Positions 54,101 through 54,788 of a stretch of DNA of 54,788 nucleotides are shown piece by piece; within the stretch, counting starts at the first letter, position 1, and the number at the start of each line of letters is the position of its first letter. Source of the stretch: an uncultured bacterium (lineage in GTDB: Bacteria > Acidobacteriota > Thermoanaerobaculia > Thermoanaerobaculales > Thermoanaerobaculaceae); NCBI GenBank assembly GCA_937924755.1, contig CALEVZ010000005.1:86609-141396 (forward strand), in the 5' to 3' direction. Both the position numbers and the translations under genes were made by a program. Under the pieces are notes generated by a model, which had not been told where the DNA came from, did no database searches, and was given only the letters and a program-made list of their open reading frames with translations.

Positions 54101-54416
54101 GTTCCGCAAGGAAAAGCTCGGTCCCCTGGTGGGGCGGCGCACCTGGGGTGGCCTGGTGGGCATCCTCGGCTTCCCCGTGCTGCTGGACGGCGGCTTCGTC
54201 ACCGCTCCCAACCTGGCCATCTGGACCGAGGACGGCTTCGTGGTGGAAAACGAGGGCGTCCCCCCCGACGTGGAGGTGGAGCAGCTGCCCGTTGACGTCA
54301 TCGCCGGTCGAGACCCGCAGCTCGAGAAGGCCATCGAGATCGTCCTGGCGGAGCTGGAAAAGTACCCACCGCTCTCGCCCCAGCGGCCCCCATTCCCGGT
54401 GCGGGTCCGGCGCTAG
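51114..54416 (+). CDS. Tricorn-type protease 2, exported
   Basis: The product is 1,100 residues. The ATG at 51114 follows GGGAGGAG and opens a signal peptide (VLGLGLGGAAALA). Propeller repeats (FSPDGRLLAFSA, WSPDGTRIAYFS, FSPDGRKLSFID) cover about 30-560. A Lys/Glu-rich linker (SEEKDKGNKDQKG) is followed by a second propeller to about 690 and a helical and PDZ-type region. Catalytic residues: His765 (VGHHRVGG), Ser988 (TAGSGGDLL), Glu1045 (VVENEGV), with the same 57-residue Ser-Glu spacing as its paralogue. Gly replaces the Ser that precedes the catalytic His, as is usual in this subgroup. It degrades peptides, probably in the periplasm. The two paralogues differ clearly and are an old duplication or separate acquisitions. 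Confidence 0.92.
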   Translation: MSLAKRALATVLGLGLGGAAALAIDLEDTRLLAQPAVSARHVAFVYAGDIWIVGLEGGAARRLTSHPGEESRPRFSPDGRLLAFSAEYEGNTDVYVVPVEGGVPRRLTWHPGEDLVQGFTPDGGRVLFTSPRAVYTRRHTQLYTVPVQGGLEERLPIPHAAKAAYSPAGTHLAYQPLYDAFRQWKNYRGGTTARIWLYDATTHAVGQIPQPSGRCNDTDPMWLPDGVYFLSDRDGEFNLYRFDPVGGALQRLTHHDDFPILAASAGGGRIVYEQAGYLHLFDPASGTARRLVIAVSADLPDTRPRFVKGSKWVRGGDISPSGARAVFDVRGDIVTVPAEKGDPRMLTQSSGAHERFPVWSPDGTRIAYFSDASGEYELHLVPQDGKGQVRRYPLAGAGFYERPRFSPDGRKLSFIDNSRSLYWIDLDTGKVTKVFSEILYGPVNTMQHAWSPDSRWLAYTRLTPSYLQQVCLYSLAEGRFYPITDGLADVAEAVWDASGKYLYLAASTDAGPVRDWFSMSNNDMEMTNTLYLVVLTRGESSPLARQSDEEKPAVGGESKPARSEEKDKGNKDQKGGTAEPEDVRVVVDLEGIAQRILPLPVKGALFTDLQPGARGQLFYRRSAGGANRFSRQGEAVLVRFDLDRREETVLAEKVDFFTVARDGAKVLLRQGQTWFISETKGKIDTAKGKLDLDAVAVRVDPRAEWRQIFHEAWRINRDYFYDPNFHGADWEAMRAKYEPFLTHAASRADVNRIIQWMCSELAVGHHRVGGGDTGERPEGVKGGLLGADFEVAHGRYRFAKVFGGLNWSPELRSPLTEPGVDVRAGEYLLAVGGRELAPPENLYARFENTAGRTVEITVGPDPSGRGARTVTVVPIEDEAALRNRDWVEGNIRKVQQATGGRVAYVYVPNTTSLGHEYFKRYFFPQSHLQAIIVDERHNGGGQVADYYIDILRRPHIAWWAMRYGADLRTPLAAIHGPKVMLIDETAGSGGDLLPWMFRKEKLGPLVGRRTWGGLVGILGFPVLLDGGFVTAPNLAIWTEDGFVVENEGVPPDVEVEQLPVDVIAGRDPQLEKAIEIVLAELEKYPPLSPQRPPFPVRVRR

Positions 54417-54475
54417 CAGCGCGGTCTTTCGGTGCCCCCGGCCGTGCACCGCTAGCGGCCAGCCGGCTCGGGGTC

Positions 54476-54601
54476 TGTGACGGTGACCGTGCCCGTGCCC
54501 CTCGGTGCGCGGGCCTCCGGCCCGCTCTCGCGATCGGAAACGGTTTATCCCGGCTGCCCCGGTGTCTTTGGCCGCATCTGTGTCGGTGTCCGTGTCGGTG
54601 G
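54476..54601 (+). repeat. GC palindromic repeat, copy C
   Basis: GTGACCGTGCCCGTGCCCCT leads to GCGGGCC-TCC-GGCCCGC (54509-54515 with 54519-54525), then a TGCCCCGGTGTC stretch and a GTGTCGGTGTCCGTGTCGG tail. It lies 60 bases after the tricorn 2 stop. This is the best preserved of the three copies. Confidence 0.6.
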
Positions 54602-54618
54602 AAAGGAGCGCGGCGCGC

Positions 54619-54624
54619 TATACT
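54619..54624 (+). promoter_or_regulatory. Possible -10 box for the last gene, TATACT
   Basis: TATACT lies 38 bases before the ATG at 54662, directly after repeat copy C. Five of six positions match; there is no obvious -35. The leader would contain GGAGGT (54651-54656). Confidence 0.35.
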
Positions 54625-54661
54625 GCGCCCACAACGGCAGGCAGCGGACGGAGGTCTCAGC

Positions 54662-54788
54662 ATGGACCAAGAGCTGGCAGGCGGTGGATCGGCGGGGGGC
54701 CAGGGGTCGGGGCAGGCGGCGCGGATCGCTGAGGGGGTGCGGGCTGAGCTGGAGCAGCTGGGGCTGTCGGTCACTGGAGTGGTGCACG
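54662..54788 (+). CDS. Start of an unknown gene (3' end outside window)
   Basis: The ATG at 54662 follows ACGGAGGTC, and 42 codons remain before the edge. The visible protein has a Gly-rich start (LAGGGSAGGQGSG) and then an amphipathic segment (IAEGVRAELEQLGLSV). No signal peptide or family is recognisable from this piece. Confidence 0.5.
   Translation, partial: MDQELAGGGSAGGQGSGQAARIAEGVRAELEQLGLSVTGVVH

Overview
The window is GC-rich, densely coded DNA with bacterial gene organisation. The gene set includes two tricorn-type proteases, several secreted peptidases, a TamB protein fused to an Omp85 barrel, lipoproteins and an outer-membrane assembly factor. This points to a diderm heterotroph, most likely an acidobacterial lineage such as the Thermoanaerobaculia; that placement is inferred from gene families, not from a marker gene. 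I saw no rRNA, tRNA, CRISPR array, insertion sequence or prophage gene.

Layout. 1-5154 (minus): the N-terminal 1,718 codons of a TamB-POTRA-Omp85 fusion that runs off the left edge. 5287-5850 (plus): a small membrane protein. 5909-7560 (minus): a secreted-protein gene broken by two in-frame stops and a frameshift. 7658-11326: two calcineurin-like metallophosphoesterases flanking an FHA-GAF-PP2C signalling protein. 11500-14695: a PC4-like DNA-binding protein, a cupin, a LEA14-type exported protein and a membrane diguanylate cyclase. 14795-19918: a sulfotransferase, then a five-gene minus-strand operon (methyltransferase, alkaline-phosphatase-superfamily enzyme, methyltransferase, family 2 glycosyltransferase, sulfotransferase) that looks like a surface-glycan decoration cluster. 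20016-23303: a secreted trypsin-like protease and a GlmS-type amidotransferase. 23501-30058: S9 peptidase, BON protein, SlyD, MaoC hydratase, M1 aminopeptidase. 30175-33727: a dipeptide/oligopeptide ABC transporter lacking ATPase genes. 34105-44582 (plus): orphan histidine kinase coupled to a secreted protein, ferredoxin, 3-hydroxybutyryl-CoA dehydrogenase, zinc-ribbon TPR protein, prolyl-tRNA synthetase, YVTN beta-propeller, RCK-gated ion channel. 44574-48542 (minus): ExoD-like protein and tricorn protease 1. 48650-54416 (plus): metallo-beta-lactamase-fold protein, type I glutamine synthetase, tricorn protease 2. 54662-end: the start of an unknown gene.

How the parts work together. Extracytoplasmic and tricorn peptidases, a peptide transporter, an acyl-CoA enzyme pair and a glutamine synthetase with its own operator fit a cell that lives on protein or peptides. 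A second theme is the envelope: TamB/Omp85, glycan sulfation and methylation, GlmS, an ExoD-like protein and a LEA14 protein.

The most interesting signals are the single-chain TamB-Omp85 fusion, a 15-bp-arm inverted repeat placed about 62 bp upstream of the predicted glnA transcription start, a family of GC palindromic repeats after three plus-strand genes, the glycan operon with its Thr-type sulfatase homologue, and the broken secreted gene.
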